Below, one piece after another: positions 34,453 to 42,146 of a stretch of 64,000 nucleotides of DNA (position 1 is its first letter; every line of letters begins with the position of its first letter). A model generated the notes under the pieces. It saw only the letters and a list, made by a program, of their open reading frames with translations, was not told the DNA's origin and ran no database searches. Position numbers and translations under genes: made by a program. Source of the stretch: Microbacterium laevaniformans (lineage in GTDB: Bacteria > Actinomycetota > Actinomycetes > Actinomycetales > Microbacteriaceae); NCBI RefSeq assembly GCF_016907555.1, contig NZ_JAFBCE010000001.1:2108001-2172000 (forward strand). The letters are read 5' to 3'.

Positions 34453-35261
34453 GGCGTGCCGAAGCCGAGGTCGGTGAGCGTGACGCGCGCGGCATCGGAG
34501 TGCACGAAGTCCACGAAGGCCCGTGCCGCCGCGGGATTCGCCGCGTCGTCCAGGGCGACGATCGGGTACGTGTTGACCACGGCATCCGCGCCCGGCGTCG
34601 CCACCGTTTGCACGGCGGGCGTCGTCGCGGCGTCGGTCACGTACACGAGACCGACATCCGCCTCTCCGCTGGCCACTTTCGTGAGGACGGCGGTCACGTT
34701 CTGCTCGTAGCTGTCGACGGATGCCGTCACGCCCGCCTTCTGCAGGAGCGTCTGCGATGCCGCACCGCACGGCACCTCGGCCGCGCACAGGACGACCCGC
34801 AGCGACGGCGTGTCGAGGTCGGCGAGCCCGTGCACGCCGGCGGGGTTTCCCGAAGGAACGATGAGGGTGAGCACGTTCGTGGCGAACGGCTGCGGCGAGG
34901 ACGCGAGTCCGGCGGCGACGACCTTCTGCATGTTCTTCTCGTCGGCGGAGGCGAAGACGTCGGCCGGTGCCCCCTCGATCAGCTGGGTCGCCAACGTCGA
35001 CGATCCGTCGTAGCTGATCGGACGGATCGTCACCCCCGGGTGCGCCGTCTGGAACTGATCGGCGAGCCGGGTGAAGGCCGCCTTCAGCGACGCCGCGGCG
35101 AAGACGGTCAGCTCCCCGGTCACGGCGTCCGGCGACGCCGACGACGTCCCGGAGACGGCTCGGTCGGCAGCCGACGGCCCCGCACCCGTGCTGCAGCCGG
35201 CGAGCGCCACGACCCCTGCGAGGAGGACCGCGAGGACGTATCGCGATCGTGTGCGCATCAC
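34449..35261 (-). CDS. modA: Molybdate-binding lipoprotein
   Basis: A 270-residue solute-binding lipoprotein. Signal peptide ends in VALAGC, lipidated Cys23. The mature part TGELTVFAAASLKAAFTRLADQFQ (about 48-72) is the typical ModA opening; the ligand-contact segments SYDGSSTLATQLIEGAPADVFASADEKNM (80-108) are intact. It delivers molybdate to ModB. Its ATG (35261) overlaps the stop of the upstream regulator. Confidence 0.92.
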   Translation of the reverse strand: MMRTRSRYVLAVLLAGVVALAGCSTGAGPSAADRAVSGTSSASPDAVTGELTVFAAASLKAAFTRLADQFQTAHPGVTIRPISYDGSSTLATQLIEGAPADVFASADEKNMQKVVAAGLASSPQPFATNVLTLIVPSGNPAGVHGLADLDTPSLRVVLCAAEVPCGAASQTLLQKAGVTASVDSYEQNVTAVLTKVASGEADVGLVYVTDAATTPAVQTVATPGADAVVNTYPIVALDDAANPAAARAFVDFVHSDAARVTLTDLGFGTP

Positions 35262-35653
35262 CGCTCCCTCGGGGTCTCGACGATGACGGTCGTGGCCTTG
35301 ATGACTGCGACGGCGAGCGCACCGGGTTCGAGTCCCAGATCGCGCACCGCTTCCGAGGACATCAACGACACGACGCGGTGCGGGCCGGACTGGATGTCGA
35401 CCTGAGCCATCACGCCGTCCTGCTGCACGCGCGTGACCAGTCCGACGAAGCGGTTGCGGGCGCTCGAGAGCACATCGGCGGGGTCCGCGGCGGCGTGCGC
35501 GAGCTCGACCGCTCGTGCGGCGAGGGCATCACCGGGGATCTCCACCGGCGAGACTCCCGTCGTCGGAAGGATGCCGTGATCGATCCACCGGCGCACGGTG
35601 TCGTCGCTCACACCCAGCAGCCGTGCGGCCTCGGTGACACGATAAGAACGCAT
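35258..35653 (-). CDS. TOBE-domain helix-turn-helix regulator of molybdate uptake
   Basis: A 131-residue protein with an excisionase/MerR-like helix-turn-helix (RVTEAARLLGVSDDTVRRWIDHG, residues 4-26) and a TOBE/Mop domain (RNRFVGLVTRVQQDGVMAQVDIQSGPHRVVSLMSSEAVRDLGLEPG, about 65-110) that binds molybdate. This is the small ModE-like regulator form of actinobacteria. First gene of the mod operon, so it is likely autoregulated and responds to molybdate. A TATGGT minus-10 stands 7 bp before the ATG, suggesting a leaderless mRNA. Confidence 0.82.
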   Translation of the reverse strand: MRSYRVTEAARLLGVSDDTVRRWIDHGILPTTGVSPVEIPGDALAARAVELAHAAADPADVLSSARNRFVGLVTRVQQDGVMAQVDIQSGPHRVVSLMSSEAVRDLGLEPGALAVAVIKATTVIVETPRER

Positions 35654-35660
35654 ACCGCCG

Positions 35661-35666
35661 ACCATA
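35661..35666 (-). promoter_or_regulatory. Minus-10 hexamer of the mod operon promoter
   Basis: TATGGT on the minus strand ends 7 bp upstream of the regulator ATG at 35653, with no ribosome site between them. Leaderless start is likely. No clear ModE box is seen in the 126-bp gap shared with moeB. Confidence 0.4.
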
Positions 35667-35767
35667 TCGCGCATCTGCGGCGAGAGGGGCGCCGGCGATG
35701 ACGCAACTGCGGCTTTCTGCCTCGCGGAGGACTTCTCGGTCCTCGACCCGCGGGCAGACACGGCGGA

Positions 35768-35773
35768 TACGCT
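35768..35773 (+). promoter_or_regulatory. Minus-10 hexamer of the moeB-moeA-moaCD promoter
   Basis: TACGCT ends 6 bp before the GTG at 35780. No ribosome site fits between, so the transcript probably starts at the GTG. A TCGACC element near 35743 could be the minus-35, with 19-bp spacing. Confidence 0.4.
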
Positions 35774-35779
35774 GGCTCC

Positions 35780-36880
35780 GTGCCGCTGCCTCCTCTCGTC
35801 GACCCCGTTCCCGCCCTCGCCCCCGCCGAGCGCGCCCGCACTCAGCGCCACCTCGTGCTCGACGGCGTGGGCGATCTCGGTCAGCGCCGGCTGGCGGCCG
35901 CGCACGTCGCCGTCGTCGGGGCCGGCGGCCTCGGCTCGCCCGTCGTGATGGCGCTCGCTGCCGCCGGTATCGGCACCCTCACGGTCATCGACGACGACGT
36001 CGTCGACCTCAGCAACCTCCAGCGGCAGCTCCTGCACCGACACGTCGACATCGGCGCCCGCAAGACCTCGTCGGCGCAGCGCGTCGCTGCGGACCTGTCG
36101 CCCGAGACGGTCGTCATCCCGGTCAACGAACGCCTCACGACCGAGAATGCGGAAGATCTGCTCCATGGCGCCGATCTCGTCGTCGACGGCAGCGACACGT
36201 TCGACACCCGGGCAGCGGTCGCCGCCGCCTGCGAATGTCTCGGCATCCCGCTCGTCTGGGGCGTGCTGCAGGAGTTCCACGCGCAGGCCACGGTGTTCTG
36301 GAGCGCGCCTCCCGCGGGGACGGAGCCGATCGTGCTCTCCGACCTGCACCCGGCCGACGCCGCCGGCACCCCACCCACCTGCGCCGAGGTGGGCGTGCTG
36401 GGTGCGCTGTGCCTTCAGGTAGGCGGCATTCTCGCGATCGAGGCGGTCAAACTCATCGTCGGCATCGGCGAGCCCCTGTTGGGCCGCGTGCTCGTGATCG
36501 ACGCGTTGCGCGGCACGCAGACCGAGGTGGCGCTGCGGGCGTCCGCTCCCGCCTCTCCGTCGCCGAGCGTCGCCCCGGAAGAAGCGGCGCCCGCGCCGAT
36601 CCGCGAACTGACGGCGAGCGAGATGCTCGCCGCGCAGGAGGCCGGAGCCACCCTCCTGGACGTGCGCGAGCCGTGGGAGACGCAGACCGGCGTCGTCGCC
36701 GGATCGGTTCTGATCCCCCTCGGCGACCTGCTGGACGATCCGGCGCAGATCGACGACGAGCATGTCGTCGTGATCTGCGCGCACGGCATCCGCGCCCGTC
36801 ACGCTGCCGAAGCCCTCCGCGCTCGCGGCGTCGACGCCGACATCCTCGTGGGCGGTCTCGCCGCGTGGCAGCAGGCATGA
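35780..36880 (+). CDS. moeB: Molybdopterin-synthase adenylyltransferase with rhodanese domain (MoeB/MoeZ)
   Basis: A 366-residue E1-like enzyme that activates the C-terminus of MoaD. ATP-binding GAGGLGSP at 47-54, catalytic region with CAEVGVLGAL near 200, and a C-terminal rhodanese domain (residues about 270-366) with active Cys333 in VICAHGIRARHA, so it also supplies the sulfur, as in MoeZ. GTG start 35780. It overlaps moeA by 4 bp. Confidence 0.9.
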   Translation: MPLPPLVDPVPALAPAERARTQRHLVLDGVGDLGQRRLAAAHVAVVGAGGLGSPVVMALAAAGIGTLTVIDDDVVDLSNLQRQLLHRHVDIGARKTSSAQRVAADLSPETVVIPVNERLTTENAEDLLHGADLVVDGSDTFDTRAAVAAACECLGIPLVWGVLQEFHAQATVFWSAPPAGTEPIVLSDLHPADAAGTPPTCAEVGVLGALCLQVGGILAIEAVKLIVGIGEPLLGRVLVIDALRGTQTEVALRASAPASPSPSVAPEEAAPAPIRELTASEMLAAQEAGATLLDVREPWETQTGVVAGSVLIPLGDLLDDPAQIDDEHVVVICAHGIRARHAAEALRARGVDADILVGGLAAWQQA

Positions 36881-38142
36881 CCTCCCACGCGCCGTTGCGC
36901 ACCGTCGAGGAGCAGCTCGCGGACGTGCTCGCCGCCGTGCGCCCCCTGCCCGCCGTGCGCCTCCCCTTGACGGCGGCGACCGGCGCAACACTGCGCGAGC
37001 CCGTGCGCGCAACCCTGGACATCCCCGTCTTCGACAACTCCGCCATGGACGGCTTCGCCGTGCGCTTCGCCGACGTCGCTCACGCGAGTCCGGAGGATCC
37101 CGCCATCCTCCGCGTCGTGGCGGATCTTCCCGCCGGCACGTCCCACGATCCCCCGCTGGCCCCCGGCGAGGCCGCGCGCATCATGACGGGTTCGCCGGTG
37201 CCCTCGGATGCCGACGCCATCGTGCCCTTCGAAGACACCGAGGGCGGCCTCGCTGACTCCCTTCGGAACACAACCGTGCGCCGTGCGCCGCGCACCGCGG
37301 GAGCATTCGTCCGCCGCGCCGGCGACGACCTCCGCGCGGGCGACGTGGTGCTCGAGACGGGTGTCGTGCTCGGACCGCTCCAGATCGCCGCGGCAACCGC
37401 CGCGGGCCGTACTCACGTGGTCGTCTCGGCGCGTCCGCGGGTCGGCATCGTTTCGACGGGCAGCGAGCTGGCGCCGGCCGGAACGCCGCTGCGACGCGGG
37501 CAGATCCCCGAATCCAACGGCGTGCTGCTCGCCGGCCTCGTCGCGGCGGCCGGCGCAGAGGTCGTCGCTCAGGTCGTCGTGGACGATGAGGGCGAAGCTC
37601 TGCGCAACGCGGTGGCCGCGCTGCTGGCGGCACCCGTCGATGCGGTCGTCTTCTCCGGTGGCGTCAGCGCCGGCGCATTCGAGGTGGTGCGCACGGAGCT
37701 CGCCGCGGCGATGACCTTCACCCGCGTCGCGATGCAGCCGGGCAAGCCACAGGGATTCGGCACCCTGCCGACGCCGTCCGGCATCGCACTGCTGTTCGGT
37801 CTGCCGGGAAATCCGGTCAGCGCGGCGGTCTCGTTCGAGGTGTTCGTCCGCCCCGCCCTGCTGACGATGCAGGGTCGACGCACCGTCGAGCGGGCGCGTC
37901 TGACTCTGCCGGCCGGCACGTCGTGGCGGACCCCGGGGGGACGGCGGCAGTACCTGCCCGCGGTCATCGACACCTCGGCGCCGACGTGGACGGTGCACCC
38001 CGCGACCGCGGGCGGGTCGGGATCGCACCTGGCCGGCGGGTTGGGCCTCGCGCGCGCGCTCGCCGTCGTCGCGGCCGACATCGCGGAGGTGCGGGAGGGC
38101 GACCCGGTGCAGGTCCACCTGCTGGAAGGATGGGACGCATGA
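36877..38142 (+). CDS. moeA: Molybdopterin molybdotransferase
   Basis: A 421-residue enzyme that inserts molybdate into adenylated molybdopterin. Motifs: [15 protein letters not shown] at about residues 48-62, [17 protein letters not shown] at about 103-120, VSTGSEL near 192 and [11 protein letters not shown] near 260, followed by [14 protein letters not shown] near 307. Full length, four-domain. The ATG lies in the moeB stop codon. It pairs with mogA for the last steps. Confidence 0.92.
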   Translation: MTSHAPLRTVEEQLADVLAAVRPLPAVRLPLTAATGATLREPVRATLDIPVFDNSAMDGFAVRFADVAHASPEDPAILRVVADLPAGTSHDPPLAPGEAARIMTGSPVPSDADAIVPFEDTEGGLADSLRNTTVRRAPRTAGAFVRRAGDDLRAGDVVLETGVVLGPLQIAAATAAGRTHVVVSARPRVGIVSTGSELAPAGTPLRRGQIPESNGVLLAGLVAAAGAEVVAQVVVDDEGEALRNAVAALLAAPVDAVVFSGGVSAGAFEVVRTELAAAMTFTRVAMQPGKPQGFGTLPTPSGIALLFGLPGNPVSAAVSFEVFVRPALLTMQGRRTVERARLTLPAGTSWRTPGGRRQYLPAVIDTSAPTWTVHPATAGGSGSHLAGGLGLARALAVVAADIAEVREGDPVQVHLLEGWDA

Positions 38143-38609
38143 GCTTCACCCACCTGGACGAGGCCGGCCACGCCCGCATGGTCGATGTGACCGAGAAGCA
38201 GCCCACGGTGCGCGCCGCGACAGCCGGCGCCGTGGTCCGCTGCGCTCCCGCCGTCGTCGCAGCGCTCCGCGACGGAACGGTGCCCAAGGGCGATGTGCTG
38301 GCCGTCGCGCGCATCGCCGGCATCCAGGCCGCGAAGCGCACACCCGAGCTGCTGCCGCTCGCCCACGTGATCGGCGTCCACGGCGCGAGCGTCGGCCTTG
38401 CGATCACGGACGACGGCGTCGAGATCACGGCGACCGTCCGCACCGCCGACCGCACCGGGGTGGAGATGGAAGCACTGACGGCGGCAGCGGTGGCCGCGCT
38501 CACGATCGTGGACATGGTCAAGGGCATGGACAAGGGCACGTCCATCGAGAACGTCCGCCTCCTCGCGAAGACCGGCGGCAAGTCGGGCGACTGGGTGCGG
38601 GAGTCCTGA
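38139..38609 (+). CDS. moaC: Cyclic pyranopterin monophosphate synthase
   Basis: A 156-residue enzyme that converts the MoaA product into cyclic pyranopterin monophosphate. Conserved blocks: [16 protein letters not shown] (residues 14-29), [29 protein letters not shown] (about 48-74) and [27 protein letters not shown] (about 108-134). The ATG overlaps the moeA stop (ATGA). Normal length and the catalytic Lys in [14 protein letters not shown] is kept. Confidence 0.92.
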   Translation: MSFTHLDEAGHARMVDVTEKQPTVRAATAGAVVRCAPAVVAALRDGTVPKGDVLAVARIAGIQAAKRTPELLPLAHVIGVHGASVGLAITDDGVEITATVRTADRTGVEMEALTAAAVAALTIVDMVKGMDKGTSIENVRLLAKTGGKSGDWVRES

Positions 38610-38842
38610 TGCCGCGGGTCCGATACTTCGCCGCCGCCGCGGAGTTCGCCGGGCGTGCCGAGGAGGTGCGAGCCGAGACCGATCTCGACGACCTGCGCGC
38701 CGCCTGGGCGCGGGAGTACCCGGCGCTCGGACGCATCCTTCCCCGCTGCGCCGTGCTCGTCGACGGACGACGCACCGACACGTCGACAGTGTTGGGCGAC
38801 GACACCCTGGTCGACGTGCTCCCGCCGTTCGCCGGCGGCTGA
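38609..38842 (+). CDS. moaD: Molybdopterin synthase small subunit
   Basis: A 77-residue ubiquitin-like protein that ends in the Gly-Gly needed for thiocarboxylation (...LPPFAGG). It carries sulfur to MoaE. The start overlaps moaC by one base (TGATG). Last gene of moeB-moeA-moaC-moaD. Its 3' end forms a hairpin with the end of the convergent moaE. Confidence 0.92.
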   Translation: MPRVRYFAAAAEFAGRAEEVRAETDLDDLRAAWAREYPALGRILPRCAVLVDGRRTDTSTVLGDDTLVDVLPPFAGG

Positions 38843-38855
38843 GCCTCAGCCGCCG
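38833..38855. terminator. Palindrome formed by the ends of moaD and moaE
   Basis: CGGCGGCTGAG (38833-38843) and CTCAGCCGCCG (38845-38855) are perfect arms with a 1-bp centre, each overlapping a stop codon. Both genes end in Gly-Gly codons. The stem can act as a bidirectional terminator for the two convergent transcripts. Confidence 0.6.
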
Positions 38856-39274
38856 ATGCCCTTCCAGGCGGCGGCGCCGTCGGCCGTGAGCTGACGCTTC
38901 CATACCGGCAGTTCGCGCTTGATCGCCTCGATGATGGCGCGGCACACCTCGAAAGCCTCAGCACGGTGAGGGGTGGACACCGCGATGACGACGGCGGCTT
39001 CGCCGACCTCTACACGTCCGACGCGATGGCTCACAGCGACGGTCGCACGCGTGTCGCCGATGGCGGTCAGCGCGATGTCGTGCAGCGTCGCCTCGGCATC
39101 CGGGTGCGAGGAGTACTCCAGCGCGACGACAGCCGTGTCGGCGTCCGGGTCGTGATCGCGGACCGTGCCGATGAAGCTCGTCACAGCCCCCGCGCGGGGG
39201 TCGTCGACGGCGGCGAGGTGCGCGGCGGCATCCAGCGGTTCGTCGGTGATGCTGGCGATGCGAACGGCAGTCAT
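38846..39274 (-). CDS. moaE: Molybdopterin synthase large subunit
   Basis: A 142-residue partner of MoaD that places two sulfurs on precursor Z. The core DDPRAGAVTSFIGTVRDHD (about 24-42), the active region SHRVGRVEVGEAAVVIAV (about 81-98) and IKRELPVWKRQ (about 117-127) with the catalytic Lys are present. ATG 39274 overlaps the mogA stop by one base. Convergent with moaD. Confidence 0.92.
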   Translation of the reverse strand: MTAVRIASITDEPLDAAAHLAAVDDPRAGAVTSFIGTVRDHDPDADTAVVALEYSSHPDAEATLHDIALTAIGDTRATVAVSHRVGRVEVGEAAVVIAVSTPHRAEAFEVCRAIIEAIKRELPVWKRQLTADGAAAWKGIGG

Positions 39275-39750
39275 CAGTGATCTCCTCCGTCGAGCTGATG
39301 CACCACGTGAGCGGCGACCGACAGGATGACGGGCATCCCGGAGGCCACGGCCGCGGGCGATCCGGGCAGGTTGACGATCAGGGCGCGCGCCGCGACCCCG
39401 GCACGACCGCGGGAGAGCATGCCGGCCGGCTTCTCGGCGACGCCGCGTCGGCGCAGCTCCTCGGAGAGGCCGTCGATCGTGCGTTCGATGACGCGATCGG
39501 TGCCCTCGGGGGTCTCATCGCGGGCGGCGACACCGGTGCCCCCGGTGGTGACGATGAGACGCGCGCCGTCGTCGAGCGCGGCGCGCAGCGCCGTCTCGAC
39601 GCTGTCGGCGCCGTCGGCGACGACCCGGGCGTCGGAGCATTCCCACCCCGCCTCGCGCAGCGCTGTGACGGCCAGCGGGCCCGCCGTGTCGGCACGCGCA
39701 CCCGCAGCCGACCGATCCGAGACGGTGATCACGACGGCGATGCTGCCCAC
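39274..39750 (-). CDS. mog: Molybdopterin adenylyltransferase (MogA/MoaB family)
   Basis: A 158-residue enzyme that adenylates molybdopterin before molybdate insertion by MoeA. The family marks are AVVITVSDRSAAGARAD (5-20), VTTGGTGVAARDETPEGTDRV (67-87), and SRGRAGVAARALIVNLPGSPAAV (about 112-134). It is translated with moaE by an overlapping stop and start. Whether it is called MogA or MoaB cannot be told from sequence alone. Confidence 0.9.
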   Translation of the reverse strand: MGSIAVVITVSDRSAAGARADTAGPLAVTALREAGWECSDARVVADGADSVETALRAALDDGARLIVTTGGTGVAARDETPEGTDRVIERTIDGLSEELRRRGVAEKPAGMLSRGRAGVAARALIVNLPGSPAAVASGMPVILSVAAHVVHQLDGGDH

Positions 39751-39903
39751 GCCCCTACCCTACGCCCCCGCCCCCTCTCTCCCTCCCTTCCCCACGTCTC
39801 ATCGCCGAGCCGTCACCTACCGCGCGATCCGCCATGCTTCGGCGCGACATATCGTGGCGGGTTGGCGAGAACATGGCGGCTCGGCGAAGAGGCGGGAGGG
39901 GCG
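39751..39903. other. Gap with complex inverted repeats
   Basis: Between mogA and the GNAT gene lie CGCCGAGCCG (39803-39812) with its complement at 39877-39886, and an inner CCGCCATG (39829-39836) with its complement at 39872-39879. They could form a branched hairpin. I see no gene. It may be the terminator of the GNAT gene (minus) or a small repeat. Confidence 0.4.
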
Positions 39904-40503
39904 CTACAGGAGCATGCCGAAGGCGGCGACGTCCGCGGGAGCGTCCAGGCGCGTGAAGCCCAGACGCTCGTAGAAGGCGATCGCACCGGCGTTCGTCCCC
40001 GCGGCGACCAGGTGCACGCCGGGAACGCCCGCGGCACGGAGGGCATCGGTGAGTGCGGCGATCAGCCGCCGACCCCACCCCTGGCCCTGGAGTTCGGGCA
40101 GCAGGTCGATGTGCAGGTGCGCGGGATACGCCGCCGCGAAGGGCTCGGCATCCGCTCGGCGCCCGTACGCATACGACAGGACCCCGTCCTGGCGACTCGA
40201 CGGTTCTCCCGCGGGGTGCGGCCACCGATCCGCGAACCGCGGCCACCACTCGGTGCGGAACCACTCCTCGAACCCATCGGTGTCCCCGGTGGCGACGGCG
40301 TAGCCCGCGACCCGCCCATCGTCCGTCTCGACGACCATGGCGAGTTCGGGATGACGCGCGACGTAGGGAAGCACGAAGACGGCCGCCCAGATGTCGTCGT
40401 CGTCCAGGATGCCGGTGGCGTCGCTGCCCGTGTCGGCGGTGCGCAGGCAGATCTCGGCGAGGGCGGGCTCGTCGCCGAGGCGGAAAGAACGCAGATGGGC
40501 CAC
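39904..40503 (-). CDS. GNAT family N-acetyltransferase
   Basis: A 199-residue acetyltransferase. The N-terminal FRLGDEPALAEICLRTADTG resembles the C-terminal acetyltransferase-like domain of O-GlcNAcase proteins. The acetyl-CoA loop is QGQGWGRRL at about 148-156, and AGTNAGAIAFYERLGF (about 173-188) is the last conserved block. Substrate unknown. It may share a transcript with the SDR gene upstream (9-bp gap). Confidence 0.85.
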   Translation of the reverse strand: MAHLRSFRLGDEPALAEICLRTADTGSDATGILDDDDIWAAVFVLPYVARHPELAMVVETDDGRVAGYAVATGDTDGFEEWFRTEWWPRFADRWPHPAGEPSSRQDGVLSYAYGRRADAEPFAAAYPAHLHIDLLPELQGQGWGRRLIAALTDALRAAGVPGVHLVAAGTNAGAIAFYERLGFTRLDAPADVAAFGMLL

Positions 40504-40512
40504 GGCGCGAGT

Positions 40513-42072
40513 CTAGGCCGCAGCATCCACGTGCTCGGCGGCATCCGCGTGCTCCGCCGCCGCCGTGATGCGGTTGGCCATCCCCCGGAAGATGAACCCG
40601 TGGAACGGCAGCACCGCCAGCCAGTACAACCGGCCCGACAGCCCCGACGGGAAGAAGACCGCGCGCTGGCGGTACACGGCGCCGCCGTCGGCGCCCGGCT
40701 CGCAGCCGAGGTCGAGCCACGCCAGACCCGGCACCTTCATCTCGGCACGCAGGCGCAGCAGTCGCTCCGGCTCGACCTTCTCGACACGCCAGAAGTCGAT
40801 GACATCGCCGACGGCCACGCGGCTGCGATTGCGCCGTCCGCGCACGAGCCCCACGCCTCCGACGACCCGGTCCATCCAGCCGCGCAGCGCCCACAGCACG
40901 GGCGCGGAGTACCAGCCGTTCTCGCCGCCGATCCCCTCGATGACCTCCCAGAGCCGCGCGGGGCTCGCGGTCGTCGTCGCCGTGCGCACGTCGGTGAACA
41001 CGGTGCGCCCCGACCACTCCGGGTCGGATGGCAGCGGATCCGATGGCACGCCGCTGACCTCGGCATCCTGCCAGCTCGTCTCCACGCTGTCGGCCGCCAC
41101 GCGCCCCAGGGCCAGCGCCACGGCCCGGCGATAGGGCGTGAGACCACCCGCGGGCGGCGGGATGATGGCGTCGATGTCGTGGTCGTCCATGACGCACTCG
41201 TTCTGCAGCGAGGCGATGAGCGGGCGCGCGATCGAGCGCGGCACCGGTGTGACGACGTTGACCCAGTGCGACGCCAGTCCCGGCGTGAGCACCGGCAGGG
41301 GCGCGATCGGCCGCTGCGGCAGGCCCGCCTCGACCGCGTAGCCGTTCATCATCTGCCCGTAGCGCAGCACGTCGGGTCCGCCGATATCGACGGCGCGGTT
41401 CACGTCGGCGGCGACGCGCGCGGCGCCCAGCAGGTAGTGCATGACGTCGCGGACGGCGATCGGCTGGATGAAGTTGCGCACCCACTTGGGGGCGGGCATG
41501 TACGGCAGCACCTCGGTGAGGTGGCGGATCATCTCGAACGAGGCCGACCCCGACCCGATCACGACACCGGCCTGCAGCACGAGCGTGGGCACACCGCTGG
41601 CGAGGAACACCTCCCCCACCTCGACCCGGGAGCGCAGATGCGGGCTCAGCGGCACGCCCTCCGGGTGCAGTCCGCCCAGGTACACCAGGCGAGCGACGGA
41701 TGCCGCGGCCGCCGCCGTGGCGACGGCGCGCGCGGCCGCGAGGTCGGCCTGCTCGAATCCGGCGCCGGCCGCCATCGAGTGGATCAGGTAGTAGAGGACG
41801 TCCACGTCGGCGCAGGCCTGCGCGAGCGCCGGTTCGTCGACGGCGGAGCCGACCACGACCTCGACCTCGTTCCCCCACGAGAACGCGGCGAGCCGACCGG
41901 CATCGCGCACCAGCACCCGCACCCGGTAACCGGCCGCGTTCAGCCGCGGCACCAGTCGCCCCCCGATGTAGCCGGTCGCACCGAGCACGAGCGCACGCGG
42001 CGCCGTGCCGTCTGCGCGCGGCACGGCGCGCAGCTCTTCTTCCCGGCCGGTGGGGCTCGACAGATCGCTCAT
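40513..42072 (-). CDS. SDR/NAD(P)-binding protein with C-terminal DUF2867
   Basis: A 519-residue fusion. Residues 27-33 hold the Rossmann motif GATGYIG within LVLGATGYIGGRL; YYLIHSMAAGAGFEQ near 96 is typical of the NmrA-like/TMEM subgroup. The second half (from about 330) is a DUF2867 domain, RTVFTDVRTATTTASPARLWEVIEGIGGENGWY onward. Membrane association is suggested by the SGLSGRLYWLAVLPFHGFIFRGM segment near the end. Redox or lipid-related function is unproven. ATG 42072. Confidence 0.85.
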   Translation of the reverse strand: MSDLSSPTGREEELRAVPRADGTAPRALVLGATGYIGGRLVPRLNAAGYRVRVLVRDAGRLAAFSWGNEVEVVVGSAVDEPALAQACADVDVLYYLIHSMAAGAGFEQADLAAARAVATAAAAASVARLVYLGGLHPEGVPLSPHLRSRVEVGEVFLASGVPTLVLQAGVVIGSGSASFEMIRHLTEVLPYMPAPKWVRNFIQPIAVRDVMHYLLGAARVAADVNRAVDIGGPDVLRYGQMMNGYAVEAGLPQRPIAPLPVLTPGLASHWVNVVTPVPRSIARPLIASLQNECVMDDHDIDAIIPPPAGGLTPYRRAVALALGRVAADSVETSWQDAEVSGVPSDPLPSDPEWSGRTVFTDVRTATTTASPARLWEVIEGIGGENGWYSAPVLWALRGWMDRVVGGVGLVRGRRNRSRVAVGDVIDFWRVEKVEPERLLRLRAEMKVPGLAWLDLGCEPGADGGAVYRQRAVFFPSGLSGRLYWLAVLPFHGFIFRGMANRITAAAEHADAAEHVDAAA

Positions 42073-42146
42073 GTCCGTCACGCTAGACGGCGGCTCCAGG
42101 CGGCGCATCCCCTTGCGCACGGGGTCGCCGCACGCAAGGGCGAGCG

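Noticed and set aside
35662..37012. The long upstream extension of the TOBE regulator frame
   Set aside because: It is antisense to moeB. The regulator starts at 35653 with a helix-turn-helix at its N-terminus.
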